A stretch of 15,177 nucleotides of DNA from Pleurotus djamor (GCA_029747585.1 JAPEVF010000030.1:30663-45839), one strand, 5' to 3'. Shown: positions 1 through 9,860, counted from the first letter of the stretch. The notes: generated by a model from the sequence alone, not told the origin. Numbers and translations: made by a program.

Positions 1-5
1 GTCTA

Positions 6-710
6 TCATCTATCATCTTGAGGGNTTGGCTCGGACGNACCATTGAGTGCCTCATCCTCAAAACGNAAAAGCAGGATGGACGAAGGAGCAAGCTGAAGAT
101 CGGCNAGCGACAAATTCTTCACTTTGGGATCCGAGACCTTCAAATCACGCTTGGGTGGTGTTTGGTCTGTTGGTGATCGTTGAGAAGGTTGAAGTAAAGA
201 AATGATGAGNCATGGGACTTACAGAGAATAAACTTGATTGGCTTGACATCGTCGCGCAGCAGCGGTCGAACAAAGGCGTAGACAGATCGTATCTTGTCTG
301 TCGACGGGAATACCTTCTCTAGCTGAGTCCTATCTGGGAATCTGACGCGAATTGTTGTCTATTCGAGAGTGTGTCAGGCTGTGTGTCTACTATGAAGGAC
401 GCGTAAGGACTCACAAATGGCCACCGTGCCTTCTTTGCCTGCTCCTCTGCATCTCTCGTTGCTCGTGTCTGAAGGGGAGCATCTACAAGAGCCTTCGTCC
501 TCGCCGACAGTGTAGCTTGAGCTGCCTTCAGATCAGCAGCCGTGGGTGTGAAGTAGGAATCAGGCAGAGCTTTCGAGGCAGCGATGAACGGATATTCCAG
601 CGTAGTCGCGATGGGCGCATACCGTTCAGAGCCCTGGTAGAATCGCCTATCGGAGGTTTGTACACTTTGAAGTCACCAAGAGCATCGTTTGAGACGGCGA
701 CGGACTCCAT
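6..710 (-). CDS. UBX-domain protein, TUG/ASPSCR1 (Ubx4-like) C-terminal half
   Basis: Exons on the minus strand are 710-415, 358-223 and 166-6, about 197 aa, with the stop at 8-6. The last two exons encode a UBX fold: it opens with TIRVRFPDRTQLEKVF, and the usual p97-binding loop region reads LYQTPPKRDL. Before it lies a helical block, LPDSYFTPTAADLKAA followed by a segment rich in Arg, Ala and Glu, which is the stretch that precedes UBX in TUG-family proteins. Family knowledge: these proteins bind the AAA ATPase p97/Cdc48 and act in ER-associated degradation or membrane traffic. Introns 359-414 and 167-222 have GTGAGT and GTAAGT donors. The first exon changes frame near 651-656, where one base seems to be missing from a C run after AAA. 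The N-terminal ubiquitin-like domain of TUG is absent because the neighbouring gene starts only 101 bp away. The family call is firm; the start and frameshift are less certain. Confidence 0.85.
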
Positions 711-811
711 CAGTGTAAAGAGTCGAGGGTTGAGTTTGAGCTTGTGACTCTAAGTTGAATCAATATAGTCAGGGGCTTCGACTCGGCTTTATACCTTGTA
801 CTTTAACCGCC
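711..811. promoter_or_regulatory. Bidirectional promoter between UBX and Nudix genes
   Basis: Only 101 bp separate the divergent start codons. On the minus strand a TATAAA lies at 793-788, 78 nt upstream of the UBX start. The pectate lyase in this window shows the same TATA-to-ATG spacing. No comparable TATA faces the Nudix gene. Assigning promoter activity is inference from gene arrangement and this one motif. Confidence 0.45.
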
Positions 812-1832
812 ATGGTCTCACCGCCTCTGCCTCCCGATGTGCTGGATTCAGTCCCGCAGCATGTTCGTATCCTGCTCGAGAAGCTACAGGCTTATGTGCC
901 TGAGCCATGGCCGTATGTTGTTCCATCTGAAGTTTATGACCGTTGCTCAACGTTAGTTCTATGTAGGTCAGATTACGCTGCTTGCAAGCATGCGTCCGTC
1001 TTAGTTCTGCTATATCAGATTGACGGTATCCTACGCGTACTATTGACAACCAGATCCAGGGAACTGCGCACTCACGCAGGCCAAACAGCCCTTCCGGGCG
1101 GCAAAGTCGATGAAACCGATACCGACTTTGTACATACCGCAGCGAGTTCATCCACGTCTTTCTCCATGTCCAGATGAGTCTTACAAACACACCTCCATCA
1201 CCTAGCTTCGTGAGGCACATGAAGAGGTTGGATTGCCTCTGGATTCACCGCAGATTCACGTCCTTTGCTCGCTGGAACCGTTCATCTCTCTTCATAAACT
1301 CGTGGTAACACCTGTCGTCGCCTTCCTTTCCGACCCCTCTCTCCTGGACAACCTTAAGCCGTCAGAACAAGAAGTTGCTCATATCTTCACGCATCCCCTC
1401 GAAGCTCTACTGGATCCATCGCTAGCCCATTCCGAGCCGCTAGTGGAGAAAGGACACGAACACTGGCCGTATGAGACAGAGTTTCATGTTGGTAATATTG
1501 TTGCGCAACCATACTTACCATACTGAGACTTCTTACCTTTCTAGAACACTACAGATTCTCCGGTACCCATGTTTAGTGGCCATCACTACCGAATGCACCG
1601 TTTCAGGACTTCTGCATCTCCAATCAAAGGCCTTACTTCGGACATCCTTGTCGGTTCTTCGCTTCGCTTGTCCTACATCTTCGTTAAACATGCTTGATTG
1701 CAGATCAAAGTTGCGGAGATTGGCTTCGCGAAACCGCCCACATATGAACGTTATGCCAAGGATCAGATTCACGGCTACAATGCCATAGCTACTGTCCTCA
1801 CATCTCAAGAACAGAACCAATTGTTATCATAG
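812..1832 (+). CDS. PCD1: Nudix hydrolase, CoA diphosphatase (NUDT7/NUDT8/Pcd1 family)
   Basis: Exons 812-1141, 1206-1487, 1545-1649 and 1704-1832 give about 281 aa. The start ATG has a good context (CCGCCATGG). The UPF0035 signature of CoA-type Nudix enzymes is present as LLTTRSRELRTHAGQTALPGG at about residues 75-95, followed by a Nudix box that ends REAHEEVGL. The family cleaves CoA or acyl-CoA to phosphopantetheine and 3',5'-ADP, usually in peroxisomes or mitochondria. The C-terminal part keeps the family-typical MHRFRTSASPIKGLTSDIL and a YERYAKDQ tail. Intron 1 (1142-1205) splits the Nudix box and has a GC donor (GCGAGT). The other introns use GTTGGT (1488-1544) and GTCGGT (1650-1703), so splice sites in this gene are weak. 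The intron 2 junction is the least certain. I see no clear PTS1 at the C terminus (ends LLS). Confidence 0.92.
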
Positions 1833-2977
1833 GTTATGCTAATAGATGGGATCAATCAATAAAGTTATCTGGCAAAGAGACAGCATCCATATCTCCGCGC
1901 TTTTCATCTCAGAGTCAGCCAATGGCGGCTTACCCTCTCGCACTGAGCATTGACAGTGGCGGTTACTCATGATCGTGTTCCAGACCAATGCACACATCAA
2001 ATTAAAGTGCGTATGATAGCACTCGTAGATACCATACCCCTTGTCGTTGGATAGAGCATACATAAGTCACTGTTCCTCCCATTAACCGGTACCTCACGAG
2101 TTACTGTGTACCAGGCTTTTGATGAGGAAGAGACTGAACCTACCGAGAGATATCTTGTATCATCGAAGATCCAGAGTAGACTAACTTAAACCTAAAGACA
2201 ATCATGGGATGAAGGAACAACACCTACATCACCGAATCCTTTTTATTCTGCGAAGCGGGGAAGGCGTGCCCAAGACAAAGCCTACCCGGCGCACAGGTAC
2301 CGGGGAGATCAAACGCAAACATGACATGAGGAGTCTGCCCAAGCTTACCGGGGGTGGATATTGTTGGTATTGAATATCGACTGAGATGTCATCCGGGATG
2401 TGGAGGGGGCCTTGAGTGGTATTCAAGAGGTCCGGGACAACCGCAGTCGCAGCTTGTTAAATTAATTCGCGTGCAGACTGCTTAGCTTTATATCCTTTCG
2501 GCTTCCTCCAGGCGTTATTATCTGATGGGACCAACACAGGGAAGTCGGCCAGATCGTTCTTAGAAGTGAGCTTCGGCGCGACAATACAACGCTGCAGTTC
2601 AGCTTGATGCTGCAAGGAAGAGATAAATGTTAGTCGGGGATTTGAGGTGACTCGAAGGAAAGACAATTCATGATGTCAGCTGGGGTAATGAGGACACCCC
2701 ACCCAACTCCAAGTAGATAGCCAGCTGCCAGAGAAGCGAGCACGTCCTTGAGTTGTTCAGTGAGGTAAGTACAGGAGATGAAGTGAAATCCTAAAGTATG
2801 AAGAGGCTCAGAGCGATCAATATCAGGTATACCTCACGTCGACCATGGGATCCTATTGGACCCGGGTCTTTTAATCTGAATGTCCTTCGAGCAACCTTCG
2901 AGCTCCTACCTGGAAGTAACGCGTGGGAAGCATGACCATTGAGCATAGCAATAGGCGCCGGGGTAGAATGAGCAGCA
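1833..2977. other. 1.1-kb region without a confident gene
   Basis: This stretch lies between the Nudix stop and the APC6 start, which both read rightward. It must hold the Nudix 3' end and the APC6 promoter, but it is longer than the other gaps. The short open frames here are mostly on the minus strand and lack recognisable domains. The best piece is described separately at 2349-2609. Other minus-strand pieces, such as a hydrophobic stretch encoded around 2690-2770, could not be joined into a gene. I saw no terminal repeats or transposase motifs. Confidence 0.5.
2349..2609 (-). pseudogene. Coding-like exon relic with one in-frame stop
   Basis: Reading the minus strand, a strong 3' splice site lies just before 2609 (CTAAC branch-like site, pyrimidine run, TTGCAG). 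A GTAAGC donor follows 2349. The 261 nt between are exactly 87 codons in one frame, interrupted only by TAA at 2459-2457. The translation starts HQAELQRCIVAPKL, contains ADFPVLVPSDNNAWRKPKGY, and ends SVDIQYQQYPPP. It does not look like random translation, but I recognise no family. It could be an exon of a decayed gene or transposon, or a live exon carrying a sequencing error. I could not find partner exons with confidence. Confidence 0.3.
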
Positions 2978-5754
2978 ATGGCCACGCCTCCACCTCCCAA
3001 TCCCCATGCAATCCCATCTTTTCCTCATATTTCATCGCCAACGAGCTCGCGTCACAGAGGCTCGATAGGATCAACNTTTTTCGTTCGGGCCTCAGTATCT
3101 GGTTGACTCTTTCAGAGGCGCAGATAGCAGTGCTATATCTCATTCGTTTGCTCTCGATCCCAATCGCTCTGTCCTACCTGCATCTCCACTTCGTTCGTCA
3201 CCAAGACGGCATGGAAAAGGGAAACTCAGCTCTAACAGATACCCGCACCCTTTGGCCAATGATACCACCGATGTATTTCAGGAATCCGAGGATGATGCCG
3301 ATGATGAGAGTGAATATGAATGGGGCATGGTGGATAGGATGAGACTTTGGCGGCATGACGCGTTGATGCAACATCTCTACGAAACGGCAGCGTTCTGGGG
3401 CGATAAAATATTGAGTTGGACCAGTGAGTTCATGTCCTCATCCATGTGGCTCGTCGTAATCCTTCGCAGACGATCCCAATGACGCGTTCTGGCTGGCTCA
3501 AACTTACTTCATGAATCACCAATATTCACGCGCTGAAAGACTTCTTACGCGACCATTTTCTACTGCCCCTCCAAAACCCCCAGAAGATGATACGCCACCC
3601 GCCACCAATGGGCACTTGCCGTCCTTGGTGGCCAAGGGTAAAGGGCGGGAACGCGACCCACCGCCTCAAAACCTGGCACCCCGTCTCCCGATGGGTCCAG
3701 GTGGAATGATAGAGGTCCCTGAAGACATGCAGGAAGGTGTTTCACGGCTGGTGGATCTCAGTGTCGCGTGCCGTTACCTTGCGGCCCAATGCCAGGTTTG
3801 TCCAAACAAGGCAGGTCTTTGTAGGAATCTATGTTAACATTAATATTTGCTCTAGGTGAGACAAGGCAACTGGGCGGAGGCTACGGAAATTCTTGGAGAG
3901 TCTAATCCGTTTCGTGAATCTGGTGAGTTGAGGCCATCCTCCGGACATTCTGTTGTTTTGACCTCCTTCAGGTCGTAGTGGGCCTGCCATACCTAATGTT
4001 GATGGTGGAATCAAGGTCGAGGCGTCAATGTGCTTCCTTCGCGGCTTATTGATGCAAAAGCTCAACCGTGGAGACACTGCCAAGGAATGTTACATGGAAG
4101 CACTTGCGCTTGATGTCAAATGCTACGACGCCTTCCAGGCCCTCATTGACGGCGAACTCCTGACTGTCGATGAAGGTGCGCTGACAAGCTATATTCCATC
4201 TCCCCGATTTTAACCTCATACCCTAGAATGGGAGTTCATCCAAAGCTTGTCGTATAGGCAACAGACACCGGACGATGCAGCATTCGTTCAGTTGATGTAT
4301 ACGTCGCGTTTGCGCAAGTTCAAGCACGNTGTTGAACACGAACTGACTCGGCGGCGCTTGGTCGAAGAATACAAACTCGGAGACAACCCCGACGTTCTGT
4401 TCAGTTTCGCAGACGCGTTGTATGCGTCGTTTAAATGGGCTGATTGCTACGAGGTCACATCCAGGTGATGCATTGTTGAGCTCAATTCGGCAAGGGGACC
4501 ATATCTGATCCTGCTCAAATAGAATTTTAAACATGGTTTCGATCCACAAGCAAACCATGAATTTGCATATAGCTTGCATGTATCATCTCCAGCATCTTCA
4601 CTCGAAGTTGTTCCTCCTCGCACACGAAATGGTCGATCGAGAGCCGGAGAATCCCGCTAGTTGGTATGCTGTTGGTGTCTGGTATCTTGCAGGAGGCAAA
4701 TGGTCACAAGCCCGACAGTACTTCAGGTAGGCCAACCCCAAATCTANANTACATTGAACGTTGGTAACGTATCTCCTCAGCAAGACCTCGCTAATGGATC
4801 CCCGGCATTCTGCATCATGGCTCGCATTTGGACATACGTTTTCGTTGGAAGGAGAACACGACCATGCCGTCACGGCATATTCGACTTGTGCGCGAATGTT
4901 CACTGGGTATGTCACGTGTCCATGGCTAGGACACATTGTCTTATTTACGCACACGTTTAGCTCACACCTACCCTTGATGTTTGTGGGCATGGAACAAATC
5001 ATCCTTTCCAATTATTCTCTTGCNGACGAAGCCTTGAATGCTGCCAACACCCTTTGCGATGGTGACCCACTGCTGATGAATGAACGTGGAGTAATGGCGT
5101 ACAACCATGGCGAGTACGTANCTCCCTTCCATATCTTCTACCCATGTTTGACTGATCTNTGGTAGTTATCACGCTGCTGTGAACCTCTTCGACAAGGCAC
5201 TTGAAGTCGCAGGNGTTACTCAAGGTTCGCAGAAAACTTGGGCGACTACGTATATGAACCTGGGGACAGCTTACCGCAAATTAAAGTGCGCCTCTCTCGC
5301 CTGTGTAATTCTTGTGGATACTAATGGTCGGCGTATAGAGTGTATGACCGAGCCAAAGCAGCATATCAAAAAGTGTTAGAGCTCGAGCCTCGAAATGCGA
5401 TGGCTCTTGGTTTCATGGGGATGGTCAAACAGCTCATGGGTGACCTCGATGAAGCCATCGTTAAATACCACGAGGTAGATATCCACTTCGCGTTCGTGAT
5501 TGCATCTGACGTACCTTATCCCACAGGCTTTGAGCATTGAACCCATCAACAACCAAATGCTTGAACTATTGAATTTGGCTTTGGAGAGAAGCACTTCCGC
5601 TCCACCTAGGATATCGATAGCCGCCGTTGAGGCCTCGGTAGCCAATCTCAGAGATACGAAGTGGAGGATCGCTTCCAAAGGCAAAGGAAGGGAACAGGAC
5701 ATGGGCATGATTCAGGAGGAAGGGAATAGTAGTCATGACATGAGCGTTGGTTGA
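2978..5754 (+). CDS. CDC16: Anaphase-promoting complex subunit Cdc16/Cut9 (APC6), TPR protein
   Basis: Exons: 2978-3423, 3470-3795, 3856-3922, 3972-4175, 4227-4464, 4523-4726, 4781-4906, 4961-5113, 5166-5285, 5339-5474, 5527-5754. With one base removed near 3076-3081 they encode about 748 aa. The start CAGCAATGGCC is a strong Kozak context and gives a Pro/Ser-rich N terminus. Core motifs match Cut9/Cdc16: RLWRHDALMQHLYETAAFWG, DPNDAFWLAQTYF, SWYAVGVWYL, then serial TPRs ending in GFMGMVKQLMGDLDEAIVKY and EALSIEP. The protein is a TPR scaffold subunit of the APC/C ubiquitin ligase, driving mitotic cyclin and securin destruction in the nucleus. A Pro-rich insert with KGKGRERD lies in exon 2. 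Introns are 46-60 nt and all joins hold frame. The N-terminal exon shifts frame at an ambiguous base. Identification is secure. Confidence 0.95.
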
Positions 5755-5917
5755 ACAGGGCATCCTTGAAGTTATTCCAAGAAGCACATCTGCGTCATCG
5801 GAGTGTAAGCTCAGAAGCTCGTTATTGCCCAGGTAATCAACATATTTGTCGTGGTACAAAGATACAAAGATACAAAAGCATCTGCCACTAATCTTCGAGT
5901 GCGTCCTCCCCATGGCT
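5755..5917. other. Convergent 3' intergenic gap with a short tandem repeat
   Basis: APC6 and the pectate lyase end tail to tail here, 163 bp apart, so the gap holds both 3' UTRs. Near 5855-5877 an 8-bp unit TACAAAGA is repeated almost three times. No clear terminator can be assigned by eye. Confidence 0.6.
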
Positions 5918-7363
5918 TTAGACGTTGGTGATGTCGGAGGTGGAGTACTTGCAGTACTNGGGGGGGGACGGGTCAGAAGGTATCATGGAGTACAACAGTG
6001 ACAACGTACTGTGCCATCGGGACCAGAACCAGTCTTAGGTGGTTCTGCTCCGCTGTTGTTTCCAGTATACCTGTCACAGATGGAGCTGACGCTGTGGACT
6101 TGGGTGCTACGGATGGTCGCAGTGCTAGTAAAGGTTGTGATTATGAGGACCTGTTCCAGGGGAAAGACTGCGTGGATGCACTCACTCGCCGTAGTTGCTG
6201 GTGAATACGACGCCAGATTAGCACATGTAATTAGGAACGAGGGCAAGTACGTACGTGTTGATTCCGGCGAGACTCTTTCCGCTGACGGCCCATACATCGT
6301 TGATCTACACAAGCGGTCATAAGTATTACACAGAGTCAGTGACTGAGAGGAACTTGCCTGAACAGTGCGCTTGTATTGGGTCTTGCAGTTACCACACTGG
6401 TCACAATGAGAGGGTTAGCATGGACGGCTAAATACAACAAGATGTGCTTACGCTTCTGTAAAGTTTGCCGAAGTCCTCGACATAGAACTGCCCGGATGGT
6501 CAGGTTAGACAGCCTTCAGTACATGTGTTACGTGTCCTTACAGAGTTAACGATGACCTAAACAAAAGTTAACACAACTGTGTCGCGGCGAAAGAGAAACA
6601 TGAACGTACAGTTCCACCACCGTTGTGTTGGATGACCTTGTCGTCAGCGTGCTATGTGACAACGTTGAGAAGCATATCATAACGCGTCAACGGCTTCTAT
6701 TCACCTTGGCCTAAAGATAGTTGGTTCAGTTATTAGCGAAAGCATCAGAAGCCGCGAAAGCAAGCACATACTCCGCCGTAGTTGATTCGCGAAGTTCCGC
6801 TGCTTTGCTTGATGGTGATGGCATCTTCGCAGACATCCTGTGCAGAGTGTCAGACCTCTCTGACAGGTTGACCAAGAAAAAGCATGCAAACCTCGAAGTA
6901 GACATGATCCAACGTGCAGGAACCTGCGTATGCTGCGATGAGCGACGTGACTAGGGTGTTAATGACAACGACATTACCAAGACAATGGATACCCTCGGCC
7001 TGATCTTTTCCAATGACTACGCGGCTGAGTGTAGCACCCTCCTCAAGGAGGAAGACAGCATCTGAGTCACCACCTTCGTTTTGTTCCTTGCAAGCACCGG
7101 AACCACGATCGTACCGGGTGTAGGCCTGAGGAGGAGTAAAGCTCTGACCAGCGGCGATCCTCATAGGAGCGCTGAGATGGCTGGTGGTAGGAGGGCTCGG
7201 AAAGACGTTGGTGGCGGCGCGCCTTTCGAGCCTGTCATATGGGTTTGGGTTTAGTCTCTGACTTGGAACAACGGAAAGGCCGGATGAACGGATTGACTTA
7301 CGGGTTGGCAGCGACAAGAGCGCCGAAGAAGAGGCAAGCGGGGACGAGAGTCTTGGAAAACAT
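5918..7363 (-). CDS. Secreted pectate lyase, polysaccharide lyase family 3
   Basis: Thirteen exons on the minus strand: 7363-7302, 7231-6978, 6923-6892, 6837-6772, 6710-6705, 6651-6610, 6556-6542, 6487-6452, 6396-6358, 6304-6255, 6197-6186, 6124-6010, 5956-5918. They join in frame to 255 aa, the usual PL3 length. Residues 1-20 are a signal peptide (MFSKTLVPACLFFGALVAAN). The PL3 core follows: YDRGSGACKEQNEGGDSDAVF (61-81), GKDQAEGIHC, EDVCEDAITIK (116-126), ADDKVIQHNGGG, FGKLYRSCGNC, TQYKR and INTNYGDTATI. The mature part has eight cysteines. Family knowledge: PL3 enzymes are extracellular, Ca2+-dependent parallel beta-helices that cut polygalacturonate by beta-elimination. The conserved acidic cluster and Lys/Arg residues of the KVIQHNG and YKR segments are present. 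The intron at 6357-6305 has a GC donor, and the last acceptor has an N at -3. Upstream lies a TATA box and a repeated motif. Confidence 0.95.
6186..6197 (-). other. 12-nt microexon of the pectate lyase
   Basis: CAACTACGGCGA supplies the NYG core of the INTNYGDTA motif, with split codons at both ends (AC/C before, GA/C after). It follows an ACCAG acceptor and is followed by a GTGAGT donor. Both neighbouring joins are needed to keep frame. Confidence 0.85.
6542..6556 (-). other. 15-nt microexon of the pectate lyase
   Basis: This exon encodes VIVNS between an acceptor TTTAG and a donor GTAAGG. It links GGGT to FYVEDFGKLYRS, as expected for a PL3 beta-helix strand. Flanking introns are 53 and 54 nt. 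Confidence 0.85.
6705..6710 (-). other. 6-nt microexon of the pectate lyase
   Basis: GCCAAG (Ala-Lys) lies between an intron ending TTTAG (6771-6711) and one starting GTGAAT (6704-6652). It is required to complete the family motif GGAKHADDKVIQHNG across exons 4 to 6. Without it the reading loses two conserved residues but keeps frame. The inference rests on PL3 conservation and both splice signals. Confidence 0.8.
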
Positions 7364-7440
7364 GCTAGAGCAAAGAGTAGTTCAAACTGTAGACAAGTTG
7401 CTGCACTTGGATGGTGTCCTAACGATGAGTACATCGATGC

Positions 7441-7446
7441 TTTATA
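7441..7446 (-). promoter_or_regulatory. TATA box of the pectate lyase
   Basis: TATAAA on the minus strand lies 78 nt upstream of the lyase ATG, a normal distance for a fungal core promoter with a short 5' UTR. Confidence 0.65.
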
Positions 7447-7496
7447 CTTGGTGAAGTTTTGTTGTCGGGATATTTCTTGGACAATCGTCCTACCGA

Positions 7497-7927
7497 GCGG
7501 GCCGCCATTGACCTTGCTACCACAAGCATATTTTACAAGGCGAAGGTATGGATTGAATGCACTGAAGGATAACTGTCAGGAGCGAACGACGATGCGGGGA
7601 GTAAGAAGACGCACCTCTACAGCTTTCAGAAACCGATAAAATACCGTGAATGGATGTACTTGATCAACGCATGCTCGAGCGGGCCGTGGTATGTACTGGC
7701 AACTTTACCATACGGCCTCTTGACATTTTCCACGTTTTGTTCAGTCTCATTTTGATTTGCGAACTGTCGGAAAGACTAAAGGTTGTCTGGCCTTAATATG
7801 GAGCGGCCCGGCAAAAAGAAGAGAATACTCGGAGGAAATGCATCATGTATGACTTCCACAATGCAAGCCGAGATTTTGGGTATCCACGAATTTGCTAGGA
7901 TAGAACTAGCCACACCACAGCGGGCCG
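7497..7927. repeat. Four dispersed AGCGGSCCG elements in the lyase promoter
   Basis: The core CGG-S-CCG occurs at 7498-7504, 7680-7686, 7804-7810 and 7921-7927, each preceded by AG. Three copies have G and one has C as the central base, and all have the same orientation. The core is an inverted CGG/CCG pair with a 1-bp spacer, the kind of half-site arrangement bound by fungal Zn2Cys6 regulators. Relative to the lyase ATG the cores lie about 135 to 560 nt upstream. The binding role is inference. Confidence 0.5.
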
Positions 7928-8254
7928 CCAGCGTACAATCATGCGAGGAGTATGGAGAGCTGCGGCGAATCTTCGTCGCCTAACAGACTGTTCATGAGCC
8001 TAGGATCGGGTAGATGGCATGTTGTCTGGGTAGTGTCAAAGCTAGAGGATGAATTTACCCAGAGCGAACGCGGGGATAGGTAGGTGCGATGAAATGAATC
8101 GGAGGAAAGCATTCTAGCGTCAAGCATTAATAACCGTGCACGTTTGCTATGAAACTGCACGACTCGCAGTCCTATTCATCTCCAACATAAGTAGATTCGA
8201 AATATCTGATAAGATGTAGCTACTGAGTGTCGGCTTGAGATATGGTATGCCCAA

Positions 8255-9169
<915 letters not shown>

Positions 9170-9860
9170 CGTGATGGTAGTTTGTTGGTGGGTTGGTGTG
9201 AATTAGTTGAAACTCCGNCNNTCTCTTCTCTACTACNTTCNNCTNACTANCTTCCCCGTTGGCGGACCCGTTCTTAATCTCATGGCTTAGCACTAGGACC
9301 CNGTCTACTCGTTCCCTCCAAATTAAATAACATATCCCGTGTTATGAAATTTGCTGGAACTCAAACTCATGACTCACCAACTTTGCTGTAACCGTCTGCT
9401 GCTGGTCCCAAACTTTACTACNTTTACCCTGGTTCCTACGTGCACATAAGTACNNNTTGCCTAGCTTGGGCCTAGAGCTCGAGACTTGGTACACTCAATC
9501 AGGGACCTCCAGTTGACGGTCTTGCTGGAAACGACTCGTCCTACACCCAACATTCTACAAGGCGGATATATTAGACTGCTCCAACTGAGACCTGTGCTGG
9601 CCAGCCTATACTTGCTGTGTCTCGACCTAAATCCCTTCATTCTGGGGCGCACCTATGTGAACAGGCTTTCGAGCAATGATGGCCTCAGGGAAGNGCGCTC
9701 TAAAGCTCTTTCACAGTAACAGTTACTTCCAAGGATGCAACTCTCAAACATAGTGTAGATGTTTTTTGCCCTTGGTCTGCGGGAAAAGATTCAANTAAAG
9801 AACTTACGGGCGTACCATCACTCTCTGTTGGTGGTAGTCATTGTTNCCTANAGACTGTGT
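9170..9860. other. 691-bp gap, EBP upstream region and 3' flank of the next gene
   Basis: Many N bases fall between 9217 and 9302 and again near 9421-9456, so quality is poor. The short open frames have no domain, no splice partners and no conserved look. It must contain the EBP promoter, but I see no clear TATA box. Confidence 0.5.

Larger units (their letters stand above)
7364..8254. promoter_or_regulatory. Upstream region of the pectate lyase and 3' flank of the EBP gene
   Basis: The pectate lyase starts at 7363 and reads left, and the EBP gene ends at 8255, so this 891-bp gap is the lyase promoter plus the EBP 3' end. It contains a minus-strand TATAAA (7446-7441) and four AGCGGSCCG elements. 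I found no convincing coding sequence; the open frames here have no family features or workable splice chain. Confidence 0.6.

Noticed and set aside
352..747. 131-aa plus-strand open frame over the UBX gene
   Set aside because: It is antisense to the UBX exons, which show a conserved domain and proper introns.
789..1220. 143-aa minus-strand open frame over the Nudix gene
   Set aside because: It runs across the Nudix exon and its intron, has no family features, and could not serve as a 5' part of the UBX gene because an in-frame stop lies between.
1839..2063. Minus-strand open frame of 74 codons after the Nudix gene
   Set aside because: No domain, no partner exons, Cys/His content not arranged as a known finger; probably chance or part of the same decayed stretch as 2349-2609.
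6850..7434. 194-aa minus-strand open frame as a single-exon protein
   Set aside because: It is read-through across two or more introns of the pectate lyase. The true start is 7363, which gives a signal peptide, and the tail after 6978 is intronic.
9461..9719. Overlapping open frames on both strands in the 9170-9860 gap
   Set aside because: Neither has conserved-looking motifs, plausible splice partners or a good start context, and Ns flank the area.
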